A DNA stretch of 64,000 bases from Halorubrum sp. GN11_10-6_MGM (GTDB lineage: Archaea > Halobacteriota > Halobacteria > Halobacteriales > Haloferacaceae), in assembly GCF_005435165.1 (NCBI RefSeq), contig NZ_SGUC01000015.1:1-64000 (forward strand), in the 5' to 3' direction. Shown piece by piece: positions 1 through 11,159 of the stretch. The notes under the pieces were generated by a model. That model was not told the origin of the DNA. It saw only the letters and a program-made list of their open reading frames with translations, and searched no databases. Positions within the stretch are counted from its first letter, which is position 1. Every line of letters begins with the position of its first letter. A program made the translations under genes and the position numbers.

Positions 1-130
1 GTCAGATCTTGAAACGTATCGAGAACTGGTCTGTTCGATCTTTCACGACTACGCCGATCGGATAAGCTTCGCAAAGTCATGGATTGATCGCTTCTTATCT
101 ATTCAAAAGTTATGACTATCACTAAAGAGC

Positions 131-300
131 GCGAACCGCGAGGCTGGGGAGGCGTGAGGTGCTGTGCGGAGCGGTGCGGGGTGGGGTTCAAAGGGGCAGC
201 CGCGATGCCGGCGCAGGGGACGTAAGCACCGCAGCGAGCAACGCGAGCGAGGAGCGCAACGAGCGTGCGCCGGCATCGCGGCTGGGGCTTTGGAGGTGTT
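131..300. repeat. Structured dispersed repeat, copy A (5'-shortened)
   Basis: This copy shares blocks with copies at 17736-17994 and 54499-54742. Reading the plus strand, it has the block GAGGCTGGGGAGG followed by GAGGTGCTGTGCGG, then a TTCAAAGGGG block. A perfect 19-bp inverted repeat follows (197-215 with 266-284) around a 51-nt loop, and then GGGGCTTTGG..GTGTT. The upstream hairpins of the other two copies are missing. A TATA-like TTTATAA at 325-331 would drive minus-strand transcription starting near 300. The gene on that side is polC, whose minus-strand 3' end lies at 441. The rest of 1-440 holds no convincing gene: the ORFs there are shadows of the repeat. Confidence 0.75.
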
Positions 301-440
301 CCTCGAATATCCAGCTTCGATTATTTATAAGCGAGCAGGTGGGGTGTCAGCGGCGTTCGTCGTATCGATCGGACACGAACTGCCGACGGCACCAATCACC
401 ACAGACGGATATACACAAAACGTCTTATAAACCCGATCTG

Positions 441-3400
441 TTACATGAAGTCCGCGATGCCGGACTGCTTGTTGGTGTCGTCCTCGAAGATCGATTCGAG
501 CGACCCCTCTAACACTTTCAGTCGCTGTTTCGTGTAGGGCCGACAGTCGAACCGCTCGGCCACCTCGATGGCGGTGTCGACGTACTTGCTCACCGAGCCC
601 TCGTGGACGGTGAGGTTCACGCGGCCGCCGCACTCGCGGCACTCGCCCGTCAGGGGCATCCGGCGGTACTTCTCGCCGCAGTCGAGACAGCGCGTCTCCT
701 GCCGCGAGAACGCGCGGAGGTTCCCGATGATGTCCGGCAGGAAGTGGTACTCGATCACGCGCTCGGCGACGTCCGTCTCGTCGACCGCGCGCAGCTTCCG
801 GGCCAGCTCCAGCTGCGCGTCCATCTTCTCCATCATGTCGCCGAGCGTCTTGTACGCCGACAGGTCCGGCCCCATCGCGATGTTCGTCGTGTCGTGGGTG
901 TGATCGAATCCGTGGTACTCGTCGTCCGTGCCGAGCGTGTCCTCGCCGATCTGGATCAGCTCCTCGACTTCCTCCGGATCGGCCAGCTCCCGCGACGCCT
1001 CGTACAGCTCCAGCGGATACTCGCGCACGATGTCGACGTTGTGCGCCTCGTCGTCGATCTCCGAGGGGTCGATCCGCGAGGACATGACGAGCGGCGCGTC
1101 CATCCGCCCGCCGCGCTGGTCCGGCAGAAATTCCTTCGAGAAGTTGAGAAGTCCGTCCATGAGGAGCATTACACAATCCTCGTCGCCGTCACATTGCTTA
1201 GATGATATATCATTTGAGATTAATGAATGAGTTCCCTCCACGGAAAGACAGTAGACATGCTGGCAGTCGGATTCAATTAGTTCGATTTGTGAGATTTCGT
1301 CTAAATAGAAGACATCGGATCCACCATCAAACACACGTGATCCCTGAGTGTTGTAATTTGAAATACTATTTTCGAGTTGTGTCTGCTTGCGAGTTAGATG
1401 AATGTCAACCTGTTCAGAAAATCGAACGGCGTCTACAGACGAAACCGTAATTTCGTAGGATTGAGCCATTAGCGTCTCATCGTCATCATCGTAGAACTCT
1501 GGGAATCTATCGCGTAGCAGCGTTCTGTCCGGCTCTCTCACCCTCGCTTTGATTCCGATTCGTGTTAGTAATGCTATTAGATCCGTTTTGAGTTCCGTAC
1601 TAATTGTTGTCGCACGTACTCCAATACCGTTGGATTCAACAGATCCATCGCCACTAAAATACCCTGAGAGATATGCGGAGATGATCTCGTCGGATGCGTC
1701 GAATATGGGGCTCGGAACTCGTTTTGTGTCGGCAGAGATCCCAGCGTCAAGTACCGTGTCAAAGAGAATCCGGACTAGTCGACCGGAAACGGTGACTTTA
1801 GCGTGATTTTCTTCGTAGGGATCCACGCCGAACTCCTCAACAAGGGTATCGAGGAAGAACTGACGGGCTTCTGTCTCGGTTCCACAGATTGTCGTTTGGT
1901 GGATTATTCCCTTTGGAGTCTGTTGCTCACGGGTGAATCCCTCTGCCGCGTAGTACCCGAGTAGAGTGGCAACTGATTCGTTTATTTCGAGGTACCGATC
2001 AATCTCCGTTCGGTCGCGTTTGATTCCGAGAGAAGCATCGTTGGGTACGAACTCAAGGAGATCATCGACCGAGTCGAAGCACTGCTGAAGGTACGCAACC
2101 GGGAAGCTTTCTCGATAGAGATAATTGCTTAGCGTCTTCTTGTTCGTCTCAAATATTTCAGTCATACTCTGGAGCGGATAAAATGGGCCGTCCCACGCGT
2201 CAGCAAAGGTACTCTCAAACAGATCGTAGAGGCGTTCTTTCTGTAATCCTTTTATCATTAAGCGGTCGTTCGGCACTTCGTCAACCGAAATGAACTCTTT
2301 GAGGAGATCGAACTGCTTCGTCCCATATCGTACATTGTCCTCAATTGAATGGGGAGTTACAAGCCGATCAGTATCAGACAACTCCCGTGCTTCTTTTTTA
2401 CTCATCTTATCCTGTTCAGAATTATAGACGTGAACCTCGTGATCTGGGGTAATGGTGAGAGATCGACCAGATCGAGTATGGATCTTCACCATGTGATCGG
2501 GAGCGGGATGTTTGCTGACTGCCTCGATCGGCCGAGAAACCTGTTTTCCGTCCGCTGTCAATGATGGAACTGACAGCTCTCCGTCGACTCCCTCCAACTC
2601 GCCGATTGCGGTCCCGAAGTCGTCGAACTCGACATCCGACTGCTCGAGGTACGTCTCGACGAAGTCGTCGATTTCGTCGTATCTCAATTGACCGGTCTCG
2701 TCCTCGTACCAGATTTTCGTCTCCGGGTGGAAACAGTTCCGCCGTTTCGCGGCGTGAAAGTACGGATGCGCGTATCCCACGGCGGCCGAGGTGAAACCTA
2801 CCACTCTCCCGACAGTTGCCGCGCTCGTGTGGGGGGCCATCCCGAAGACGAGCTCGCCGACGAGGTCGTCGCGCTCGTTCACCTCGTAGAAGCGGTCGAG
2901 CCCGTAGAACTGTTCGAGCAGGTCGTCGACGAAGTCCGCGGTCTTGAGCATGTGCTCGGCGGCGCCGTCGGAGAGCACGATGTCCTGAACGCGGAGCTCG
3001 ATCACCTGGTCGTCGTGGCGGAGGGGCTCGCCGTCGACGTCTGTCTCGTAGCCGAGTTCGCGGAAGTGGTCCGCGGTGACGTCGAGCTCCTCCGGCTTGA
3101 CCGCGGTGACCGGGAGGTCGGTCATGTCGTAGCGGACCGTGCCGTCCTTGAACGACGTGACGCCGTTCTTCGCGCGGAGGACCCCCTTCTCGATCGGCTC
3201 CGGCGTCTTGTTCCGCGAGGTGAGCCCCTGGACCCCTTTGAGGATCTCGAACGCCGACTCGCGCTCGCCAACCGTCTCCAGCGCGGAGCGGTACGCGTCG
3301 TTGACGTCGACCTCCTGGTAGGTCGCGGCCGTCACCTCCCACTCGCAGTTCGGGCACTCGACGCGGCCGGCCTCGTCGGGCGTACAGACGGTGCCGCAGT

Positions 3401-5546
3401 CGCCGCACTCGTAGTGCGGCTCCGTGTGCGTCTCGCAGTCGGGGCACAGGGCGGCGTAGGTGTGCTCACCGCAGTCGGGACAGACGCGGTCGGAGACCTC
3501 CAACTCGTGGCGTCCCCGCCGCCCGGTGTCGTCCATGACGTTCGCGGCCTCGGCCACGTCGCGCTGGGGACCGCCGGCCTCGTTGATCGGGAAGAGGGTG
3601 TGGACCGCCGGCGAGAGGTCGCGGCTCTCCGACTTCTCCGGGCGCCCCATCCGGTTGCCGATCCGGGTCGGGGCGCGCTCGCGGACCTCGAAGGGCGCGA
3701 CCTCGTTGACGGCGCGGACCGCGTTCTCGCCGTCGGCGTACTCGCGGGCCGCGGTCGAGAGGTCCGCCGAGTCCCACTCCTTCCGGAGCCCGTCGTCGAC
3801 GCCGAGCGACCGCGCGAGCGGGCGCCACGTCGGGATCCGGAGCGCGTCGGGCGTCGCCGCGTGTTCGATCAAAAGCGACTCCAGCGCGTCCCGGACCGGC
3901 TCGGTGCGCTCGATCGCGAGGACGCCCGCGACGATCTCGCCCCCGGCGACCGCGTCGGCGAGCGCCTCGAACGCCTCGACCGAGACGTCGTGCCAGAGGT
4001 ACGTGTACTCGGGGTGGAGCGGGCAGTCGTACTCGCGCGCCCACGCGAGCGCCTGGTCGACGTCCGGATGTTCGAGGTCGACGTGGGGGTCGTCCCCCAT
4101 GGCCTGAACGTCGGCGCCGGCGGCCTCGAACTCCTGGACCCACCACTCGGGGGCGTAGGAGGCGGGCGCGAGCGGGTGGTTGTTCTCGACGAACTCCCCG
4201 TAGTTGACGAGGTACTCGCCCAGATCGAGCACCTTCTCGACCCCGTTTCGGAGCTCCTTCGCCTCCTCCGGGTCGTCGATCCGGCGGACCTCGCCGTTGG
4301 CGAGCCGGACCGTCGGGCCCTCAATGGAGTCGACCGGGACGACGCCGTGGGCCTTCCCCGGCCGCTCGGTCTTGATCTGCGTCCCGGCCGCGAGGAAGTC
4401 GTCGACGATGTGCATCGTCGCCGGGTGGACGCCGCCGGTCGCGAACCCGTGGTTGCGCGCGCGACCGTATCGGAGGCGGAACCCGCCGGCCTCGCTCGGG
4501 TGGGTGAACACGGGGCGGCCCGCGATGAGGTCCCGGAGGAACTTCTGCGAGGGCTCCGCGCGCGGCGGCCCCGCGGCCTCGTCGTCGGTCGGGCCGTCGG
4601 TCTCGGACGCCCCGTCGTCCGACTCGCCGTCGCCCCCCTCACCGTCGCCGTTCGCTGCGTCGGTCGCTTCGGCCTCCGCCCCGTCGCCGTCGCCGGCGCC
4701 GTCCTTCCCGATCGTCCCGTCGATGAGGTCCTGGAGCCACGGCCAGTCGACCTCGTCCAGATCGCGGGTGTACCGCTGGATCTTCGGGGCCTTCAGCGCG
4801 ATCCCCTCGGCGGCGACGAGGCACATTCCCCCGCGGGCCGAGTTCGTGTCGACGCGTTCGAGGTCGCGGAACCCCGAGACCTCCTCGTCGCTCGTCGCCT
4901 CCCCGTCTAACATTACGGGGATGTGCTTCGCGATGAACTTCGACTCCTTGTCCTTCGGCGTGTACTGGAGCCCGGTCTCCTTGTCGTAGAGGGCGATCTC
5001 CTCGGCGTAGCGCTCGACCTCGACGTCTCGGGGCTTGTACTCGTCGACGTCGAGCAGCGACCGGGCGTAGTCGGCGACGAGCACCGACAGCGCCTGCGCG
5101 GTCCCGCCCGCCGAGCGGATCGGTCCGGCGTAGTAGACGTTGACGAACTCGGTGCCGTCGTCGTTCTCCAGCAGCTCGACGCGGTCGATCCCCTCGATCG
5201 GGGCGGCGACGACCCCCTCCGTGAGCAGCGCGACGGCGGTCCGGACCGCCCCCTCGATCTTCCCCTCGCGGGAGTCGTAATCGCCGACGTTGCCGTCGAC
5301 GAAGTCGGTGACGAGCTCCAGCGCCGCCTCTTCTCGCGACATCTCGCCCTCCAGATCGCGGACGCGCTCCGCGACGCCGTCGATGCCGAGGATGTTCTCG
5401 ACGCGGTCGGCCATGTCGCGGGCGACCGGGATCTCGATCTCCGGCTCCGGGTCTCGGCCCTGCTCTTTGGCCGCCTCGGCGACGTCCCACGCCTCGTCGA
5501 GACGCTCCTCGATCCGCGCGAAGTAGCGCTCGTCGTCCGGTCTCAT
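441..5546 (-). CDS. polC: DNA polymerase II (family D) large subunit DP2, with intein
   Basis: Catalytic subunit of the archaeal D-family replicative DNA polymerase, which pairs with the small exonuclease subunit DP1 (not in this window). The 1701-codon frame is about 1187 residues of polymerase plus a 514-residue intein (residues 938-1451). An acidic low-complexity linker occupies roughly residues 282-335. Cys-rich zinc-ribbon motifs lie near residue 687 (CPDCGEHTYAALCPDC) and at the C-terminus (CLDCGEK...CRECGG). The intein interrupts KRRN/CDGDEDCVMLLMDG, the most conserved active-site segment of DP2. The start was chosen at the ATG giving MRPDDERYFARIEERL, which matches the expected family N-terminus. 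A PPC-domain gene lies 40 nt upstream on the same strand. The host part is G+C-rich, unlike the intein. Confidence 0.97.
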   Translation of the reverse strand: MRPDDERYFARIEERLDEAWDVAEAAKEQGRDPEPEIEIPVARDMADRVENILGIDGVAERVRDLEGEMSREEAALELVTDFVDGNVGDYDSREGKIEGAVRTAVALLTEGVVAAPIEGIDRVELLENDDGTEFVNVYYAGPIRSAGGTAQALSVLVADYARSLLDVDEYKPRDVEVERYAEEIALYDKETGLQYTPKDKESKFIAKHIPVMLDGEATSDEEVSGFRDLERVDTNSARGGMCLVAAEGIALKAPKIQRYTRDLDEVDWPWLQDLIDGTIGKDGAGDGDGAEAEATDAANGDGEGGDGESDDGASETDGPTDDEAAGPPRAEPSQKFLRDLIAGRPVFTHPSEAGGFRLRYGRARNHGFATGGVHPATMHIVDDFLAAGTQIKTERPGKAHGVVPVDSIEGPTVRLANGEVRRIDDPEEAKELRNGVEKVLDLGEYLVNYGEFVENNHPLAPASYAPEWWVQEFEAAGADVQAMGDDPHVDLEHPDVDQALAWAREYDCPLHPEYTYLWHDVSVEAFEALADAVAGGEIVAGVLAIERTEPVRDALESLLIEHAATPDALRIPTWRPLARSLGVDDGLRKEWDSADLSTAAREYADGENAVRAVNEVAPFEVRERAPTRIGNRMGRPEKSESRDLSPAVHTLFPINEAGGPQRDVAEAANVMDDTGRRGRHELEVSDRVCPDCGEHTYAALCPDCETHTEPHYECGDCGTVCTPDEAGRVECPNCEWEVTAATYQEVDVNDAYRSALETVGERESAFEILKGVQGLTSRNKTPEPIEKGVLRAKNGVTSFKDGTVRYDMTDLPVTAVKPEELDVTADHFRELGYETDVDGEPLRHDDQVIELRVQDIVLSDGAAEHMLKTADFVDDLLEQFYGLDRFYEVNERDDLVGELVFGMAPHTSAATVGRVVGFTSAAVGYAHPYFHAAKRRNCFHPETKIWYEDETGQLRYDEIDDFVETYLEQSDVEFDDFGTAIGELEGVDGELSVPSLTADGKQVSRPIEAVSKHPAPDHMVKIHTRSGRSLTITPDHEVHVYNSEQDKMSKKEARELSDTDRLVTPHSIEDNVRYGTKQFDLLKEFISVDEVPNDRLMIKGLQKERLYDLFESTFADAWDGPFYPLQSMTEIFETNKKTLSNYLYRESFPVAYLQQCFDSVDDLLEFVPNDASLGIKRDRTEIDRYLEINESVATLLGYYAAEGFTREQQTPKGIIHQTTICGTETEARQFFLDTLVEEFGVDPYEENHAKVTVSGRLVRILFDTVLDAGISADTKRVPSPIFDASDEIISAYLSGYFSGDGSVESNGIGVRATTISTELKTDLIALLTRIGIKARVREPDRTLLRDRFPEFYDDDDETLMAQSYEITVSSVDAVRFSEQVDIHLTRKQTQLENSISNYNTQGSRVFDGGSDVFYLDEISQIELIESDCQHVYCLSVEGTHSLISNDISSKQCDGDEDCVMLLMDGLLNFSKEFLPDQRGGRMDAPLVMSSRIDPSEIDDEAHNVDIVREYPLELYEASRELADPEEVEELIQIGEDTLGTDDEYHGFDHTHDTTNIAMGPDLSAYKTLGDMMEKMDAQLELARKLRAVDETDVAERVIEYHFLPDIIGNLRAFSRQETRCLDCGEKYRRMPLTGECRECGGRVNLTVHEGSVSKYVDTAIEVAERFDCRPYTKQRLKVLEGSLESIFEDDTNKQSGIADFM
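1194..2735 (-). other. Intein in polC with LAGLIDADG endonuclease, C-terminal Gln
   Basis: In-frame protein-splicing element of 514 residues. It begins at Cys (CFHPETKIWYEDETG) and ends at ISSKQ, followed by +1 Cys of the extein (CDGDEDC). Block B has a TxxH motif (TITPDHEV). Two dodecapeptide endonuclease motifs are visible (LLGYYAAEG and LSGYFSGDG). The last residue is Gln instead of Asn and the penultimate is Lys instead of the usual His. C-terminal Gln has been reported for the Pyrococcus abyssi PolII intein at the equivalent site, where it still splices. Base composition differs sharply from the host: 1201-1260 has 23 G/C of 60, while 2821-2880 just outside has 43 of 60. This suggests recent arrival by homing. 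Confidence 0.95.
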
Positions 5547-5586
5547 CGGGTCTCGGTCGCGGGGACCGGCCGCTTCGCTCGTCGGG

Positions 5587-6006
5587 TCACAGCCACAGGT
5601 CGAGGTCGGTGGCCTCGTCGTGCGAGCGCTCCAGCGGCTCGGCGAACGCGCGCAGGTGGCACTCGCCCGCCCAGACGGTCGCCGAGTCGAGGTGGCCCGC
5701 GAGCGCCTGCCCGCTCGGCCGCGAGAGCACGGCGTGGGTGTGCGCGAACACGTCGCCCTCCAACAGCGAGACGTTGCCGACGCAGGCGGCCACCTCCAGC
5801 GGCTCGTCGAACGTCACCGAGCGGTACTCGGTCTCCTCCTGATCGTAGAACCAGACGTCCGCGTCCTGGACCGCGCCGAGCGCCGTGAACCAGCCGGCCT
5901 CGACGTCCTCCTCGCGGGCGAGCGACTCGATCTCCTCGCGCCAGTCGGCGCCCGTCTCGAACCGCGCGACGTACTCCGCCGTGGGTTCGACCTCGCGATG
6001 GTACAT
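5587..6006 (-). CDS. PPC (DUF296) domain DNA-binding protein
   Basis: Protein of 139 residues made almost entirely of one PPC/DUF296 domain, the fold that also accompanies AT-hooks in plant DNA-binding proteins. Typical features are the GWFTALGAVQDADVWFYD segment, the metal-type cluster HTHAVLSRP near residues 90-98, and GHLDSATVWAGEC. No AT-hook is visible. It lies just upstream of polC on the same strand with 40 nt between, so co-transcription is possible. An A/T-rich box near 6031-6037 lies about 28 nt before the ATG, fitting a leaderless transcript. Prokaryotic members are poorly characterised, so its target is unknown. Confidence 0.85.
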   Translation of the reverse strand: MYHREVEPTAEYVARFETGADWREEIESLAREEDVEAGWFTALGAVQDADVWFYDQEETEYRSVTFDEPLEVAACVGNVSLLEGDVFAHTHAVLSRPSGQALAGHLDSATVWAGECHLRAFAEPLERSHDEATDLDLWL

Positions 6007-6238
6007 AGCGACTTCCCACGACCGCGGGGGAGAAAAAGGCTTCAGTCGAACCGAGTGAGGACCGCCGGACTCGATTTAATATAGCGCCATATGATTTACT
6101 TGGCGGCGAGCGGGTACACAGGAGATACGACAGAGAGGGCATCAAGACGCGTCTATCCGGCTAAAACGGTCGATCAGCCGAAAGCGGCGATGTGACTCAC
6201 GGAGCGGAAAGAGAGAAAGCGTCGCGGAGCGGACCGAC

Positions 6239-6616
6239 TCAGAACGGGGCCTGCGGGCCTTCGTCGTCGCCGCCGTCGTCGGTCGTCTCGCCGGGGAACG
6301 AGGGAGACATCCCGCCGCTGCTGGTGCCGCCGAGGTCGCCGTCCGCGCCGGCGGCCGCGCCGGTGTCGGCGTGGACCGTCTCGATCTCCGGGATCTCCTT
6401 GACCATCCGGGACTTGATCGCCTGGATCGTCATCGGCGAGATACCGCAGCCGGAACAGGCGCCGCCGAGCTGGACCGTGACCTCGCCCTTCTCGCGGTCG
6501 AGGTGGGCGATAGCGGCGCTCCCGCCGTGCATCTGGATCTGCGGGAAGTTGCGCCGCAGGAAGTTCGTGATCCGCTCGCGGAGGTCGTTGTCCGCGTCAG
6601 TTGCGTCCGTGCTCAT
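6239..6616 (-). CDS. NifU C-terminal-domain Fe-S assembly protein
   Basis: Protein of 125 residues with a NifU-like C-terminal domain over about residues 10-80. The conserved CSGCG (Cys54, Cys57) is the cluster-binding pair that holds a transient Fe-S cluster for delivery to apoproteins. HGGSAAI before it and SPMTIQAIKSRMVKEIPEI after it are typical of the family. The C-terminal 40 residues are a Gly/Ala/Asp-rich tail without family similarity. It stands alone between the PPC-protein region and a small haloarchaeal gene, all on the minus strand. Confidence 0.9.
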   Translation of the reverse strand: MSTDATDADNDLRERITNFLRRNFPQIQMHGGSAAIAHLDREKGEVTVQLGGACSGCGISPMTIQAIKSRMVKEIPEIETVHADTGAAAGADGDLGGTSSGGMSPSFPGETTDDGGDDEGPQAPF

Positions 6617-6689
6617 GCCCGCGAGTTGGCGGGCGGCGGGCTTATGCCTTTGGTTCGGCCGGATTCGGGCCGACGACGGGGAGTTCGTC

Positions 6690-6715
6690 GGGTCCGTTAC
6701 TCGGGTCCGTTACTC
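6690..6715. repeat. 13-bp tandem duplication spanning a stop codon
   Basis: GGGTCCGTTACTC occurs twice head to tail (6690-6702, 6703-6715), followed by a partial third GGGTC. The stop codon of the gene ending at 6710 lies in the second unit, so the same triplet recurs 13 nt further on. It is probably a simple slippage duplication. Confidence 0.8.
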
Positions 6716-7039
6716 GGGTCGATCGACGCCGAGCGTCCGGTACAGCTCGGACTCGATCCGCTCGACGTACTCGTCGAGCGTCTCCTCGAACGTCTCGTCG
6801 TCGACCGCGACGGCGCCCCGGATGCGCTCGCGCGGGTTCTCCGGGAGTTCGACGCGGAACTCGCCGTCCTCGTAGAACGGCTCCGACTCGTTGAGGACGG
6901 TCTGGTCGATCCCGTGGATCAGCTCCGAGTCGTACCGGTCGTTCATCTGGTTGAACGCGTTCTTGTACGCCCGCTGAAGCTCGTTGAAGTAGTGCGCGTA
7001 CTTGTCCTCGAACTTCTCCGGGTCGAACTCGTCGGCCAT
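6710..7039 (-). CDS. Small haloarchaeal conserved protein (DUF5783-like)
   Basis: Protein of 109 residues starting MADEFDPEKFEDKYAHYF. It is acidic, soluble and rich in aromatic residues, with no catalytic motif I recognise. It resembles a family restricted to haloarchaea that I recall as DUF5783; that label is from memory. The frame is open 26 codons upstream, but MADEF is the natural start because the extra N-terminus (MTTPAGFSSVS) is unlike the acidic body. It lies between nifU-like and katG on the same strand. Function unknown. Confidence 0.8.
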   Translation of the reverse strand: MADEFDPEKFEDKYAHYFNELQRAYKNAFNQMNDRYDSELIHGIDQTVLNESEPFYEDGEFRVELPENPRERIRGAVAVDDETFEETLDEYVERIESELYRTLGVDRPE

Positions 7040-7319
7040 GTCGCGAGCGAGGAACCGGCGGGAAAAAAGCCGGTCGATCGGCGCCGAGACGCTCGAAAAG
7101 CCCGCCGGAGTGGTCACTCGGGCGCTTCGGAGCGAACGCGTCGATAAATCATATAACGCGATATAGAATTCCGAGACGTGCCGATCGACGAGCCGGGGTC
7201 GCGTCGCAAGCCGGGGCGGAGGAAGGTCGTGATTCGCGGCCGCTCGACGACGGAGAGCGACGACGGCGTCTCTCGGAGCGGCCGAGAAGCGCGAAAAAGG
7301 AAAGAACCGCGCGGCCGCG

Positions 7320-9491
<2,172 letters not shown>

Positions 9492-9686
9492 CTAATTCGG
9501 AAAGGGAATCATCGGTATAATGAATGGATTCTATCGAAATTATGAAGTTCTATTTGTCGATCTGCGAAGTCACCATGGAGGACCGCAGCGATACTCCGCG
9601 GCGTTTGCGAGGACAGAGGGGAAATAGAAAAGCCGATCAGTTCGGCGGGCAGACAGTTCGGGGGTCGCCGAGGGCGTTCGGAACGC

Positions 9687-11159
9687 TCAGCGGTTCAGCG
9701 TGTGGATCGCCTGTCCGCGGGCGTTCTCGGCCGCCTCCATCACGGCCTCCGCGAGCGTCGGGTGAGTGTGGACGGTCGCGGCCACGTCTTCGAGGGTCGC
9801 ACCCATCTCGACCGCGAGCGCGACCTCGGCGATCAGCTCCGACGCCTCGGGACCGACGATCTGTCCGCCGAGGACGAACCCGGTCTCCTCGTCGGCGACG
9901 ATCCGGACGAACCCCTCGGTGTGGCCGGTCGTCATCGCCCGGCCGGAGGCGTTGAACGGCATCTCGCCGACCGCCGGCTCGAATCCGGCGTCGTCGGCCT
10001 CCGCCTCGGTCATGCCGACGGTGCCGATCTCGGGGTCGGTGAAGACGGCCGCGGGAACCACCTGCCGGTCGAGCGCAGCCGGCTCGCCGGCGATCACCTC
10101 GGCCGCGACGATCCCCTCGTTGGAGGCCGCGTGCGCGAGCATCGGGTCGCCCGCCACGTCGCCGACGGCGTGGATGCCCTCGACCGCGGTTCGGGTGCGA
10201 TCGTCGGTTTCGACGAACCCGCGCTCGTCCGTCTCGATCCCGGCGTTCCCGAGGTCGAGCCCGTCGGTGACGGGCTGGCGGCCGACCGCGACGAGGATCT
10301 TGTCGACGCCGTACGTCGACTCCTCGCCATCGCCGGACTGCGTCCGGCTTCCAGAGGCGCTTTGCGCCTCGCTGTCCTCCGTCTCCGTGTGGAGGAGGTA
10401 GCCGCCGTCGGGCGCCTCGGACCACTCGCTCGCGCCCTCGCCGAAGTTGAACTCGATCCCGAGCTCCTCGGCGCGCTTGCGGACGATCCGCTTTACGTCG
10501 TCCTCGTAGGGGTCGAGGATGTCGTCGAGCATCTCGACGACCGTCACGTCCGCGCCGAGCTTCGCGTACGTGGTTGCCAGCTCCATACCGATGTACCCCC
10601 CGCCGACGATCCCGAGCCGGTCCGGGACGCTGTCGGCGTCGAGCGCGTCGGCGGAGCTCCAGACGTGGTCCTCCGAGAAGTCGAAGCCGGGGATCTGGAT
10701 CGGCCGCGAGCCGGTCGCGACGATCGCGTGTTCGAACGAGAGCGTCTCCGAGCCCTGTCCGTCACCGCCGTGCGCGACGCGGACGGTGGACTCGTCGACG
10801 AACGAGGCGGTCCCCTCGATCAGATTCACGCCGTTCGCCTTACACAGCTTCTCGACGCCGCCCGTCAACTGATCGACGACGCCGTCTTTCCACTCGGTCA
10901 TCTTGCCCATGTCGACGGCGGGGTCCGCGTGGACGCCCATGAACTCCGCGTTGCCGGCCTCGTGGGCGAGCCCGCTGCCGGTGATCAGCGCCTTCGAGGG
11001 GATACAGCCGCGGTTGAGACAGGCGCCGCCGTAGGCGTCCTTCTCGACTAAGGTCGTGTCGAGCCCCTCCTGTGCGGCGCGGATGGCGGCGACGTAGCCG
11101 CCCGGCCCCGCGCCGATGACCAGTACCTCCGTTCCCGTGGTGACGTCTCCGACGACCAT
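9687..11159 (-). CDS. lpdA: Dihydrolipoamide dehydrogenase (E3)
   Basis: Flavoprotein that reoxidises the lipoyl groups of the 2-oxoacid dehydrogenase complex and reduces NAD+. It has 490 residues, with FAD-binding GAGPGG at 16-21, redox-active Cys47 and Cys52 (GGACLNRGCIPSKAL), a second dinucleotide fold (IVGGGYIGME), and the C-terminal HTHPTLAEAVMEAAEN dimer-interface motif. Its start overlaps the pdhC stop by one base (TAATG), so the two are translationally coupled. An unusual insert, residues about 264-276 (EAQSASGSRTQSG), is encoded by two back-to-back perfect hairpins at 10332-10370 and looks like an inserted palindromic element. Confidence 0.96.
   Translation of the reverse strand: MVVGDVTTGTEVLVIGAGPGGYVAAIRAAQEGLDTTLVEKDAYGGACLNRGCIPSKALITGSGLAHEAGNAEFMGVHADPAVDMGKMTEWKDGVVDQLTGGVEKLCKANGVNLIEGTASFVDESTVRVAHGGDGQGSETLSFEHAIVATGSRPIQIPGFDFSEDHVWSSADALDADSVPDRLGIVGGGYIGMELATTYAKLGADVTVVEMLDDILDPYEDDVKRIVRKRAEELGIEFNFGEGASEWSEAPDGGYLLHTETEDSEAQSASGSRTQSGDGEESTYGVDKILVAVGRQPVTDGLDLGNAGIETDERGFVETDDRTRTAVEGIHAVGDVAGDPMLAHAASNEGIVAAEVIAGEPAALDRQVVPAAVFTDPEIGTVGMTEAEADDAGFEPAVGEMPFNASGRAMTTGHTEGFVRIVADEETGFVLGGQIVGPEASELIAEVALAVEMGATLEDVAATVHTHPTLAEAVMEAAENARGQAIHTLNR
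10332..10370. repeat. Double palindrome inserted in frame within lpdA
   Basis: Two perfect 7-bp hairpins with 3-nt loops lie almost end to end. They are GCCGGAC-TGC-GTCCGGC (10332-10348) and GAGGCGC-TTT-GCGCCTC (10354-10370), separated by TTCCA. Together they encode a Ser/Gly/Gln-rich stretch in a loop where other E3 proteins have shorter sequence. The frame is kept. This resembles palindromic elements that insert within bacterial coding regions, such as Rickettsia RPEs. That analogy is inference, and no second copy is visible in this window. Confidence 0.65.

Noticed and set aside
2688-4910. 740-residue plus-strand frame opposite polC
   Set aside because: Antisense shadow of the high-G+C polC exteins; it begins at the edge of the AT-rich intein and has no recognisable domain.
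6074-7168. Similar AT-rich strings (ATATGATTTA) at 6089-6098 and, inverted, near 7145
   Set aside because: Shared sequence is short and both spots could be ordinary promoters; no evidence for a repeat.
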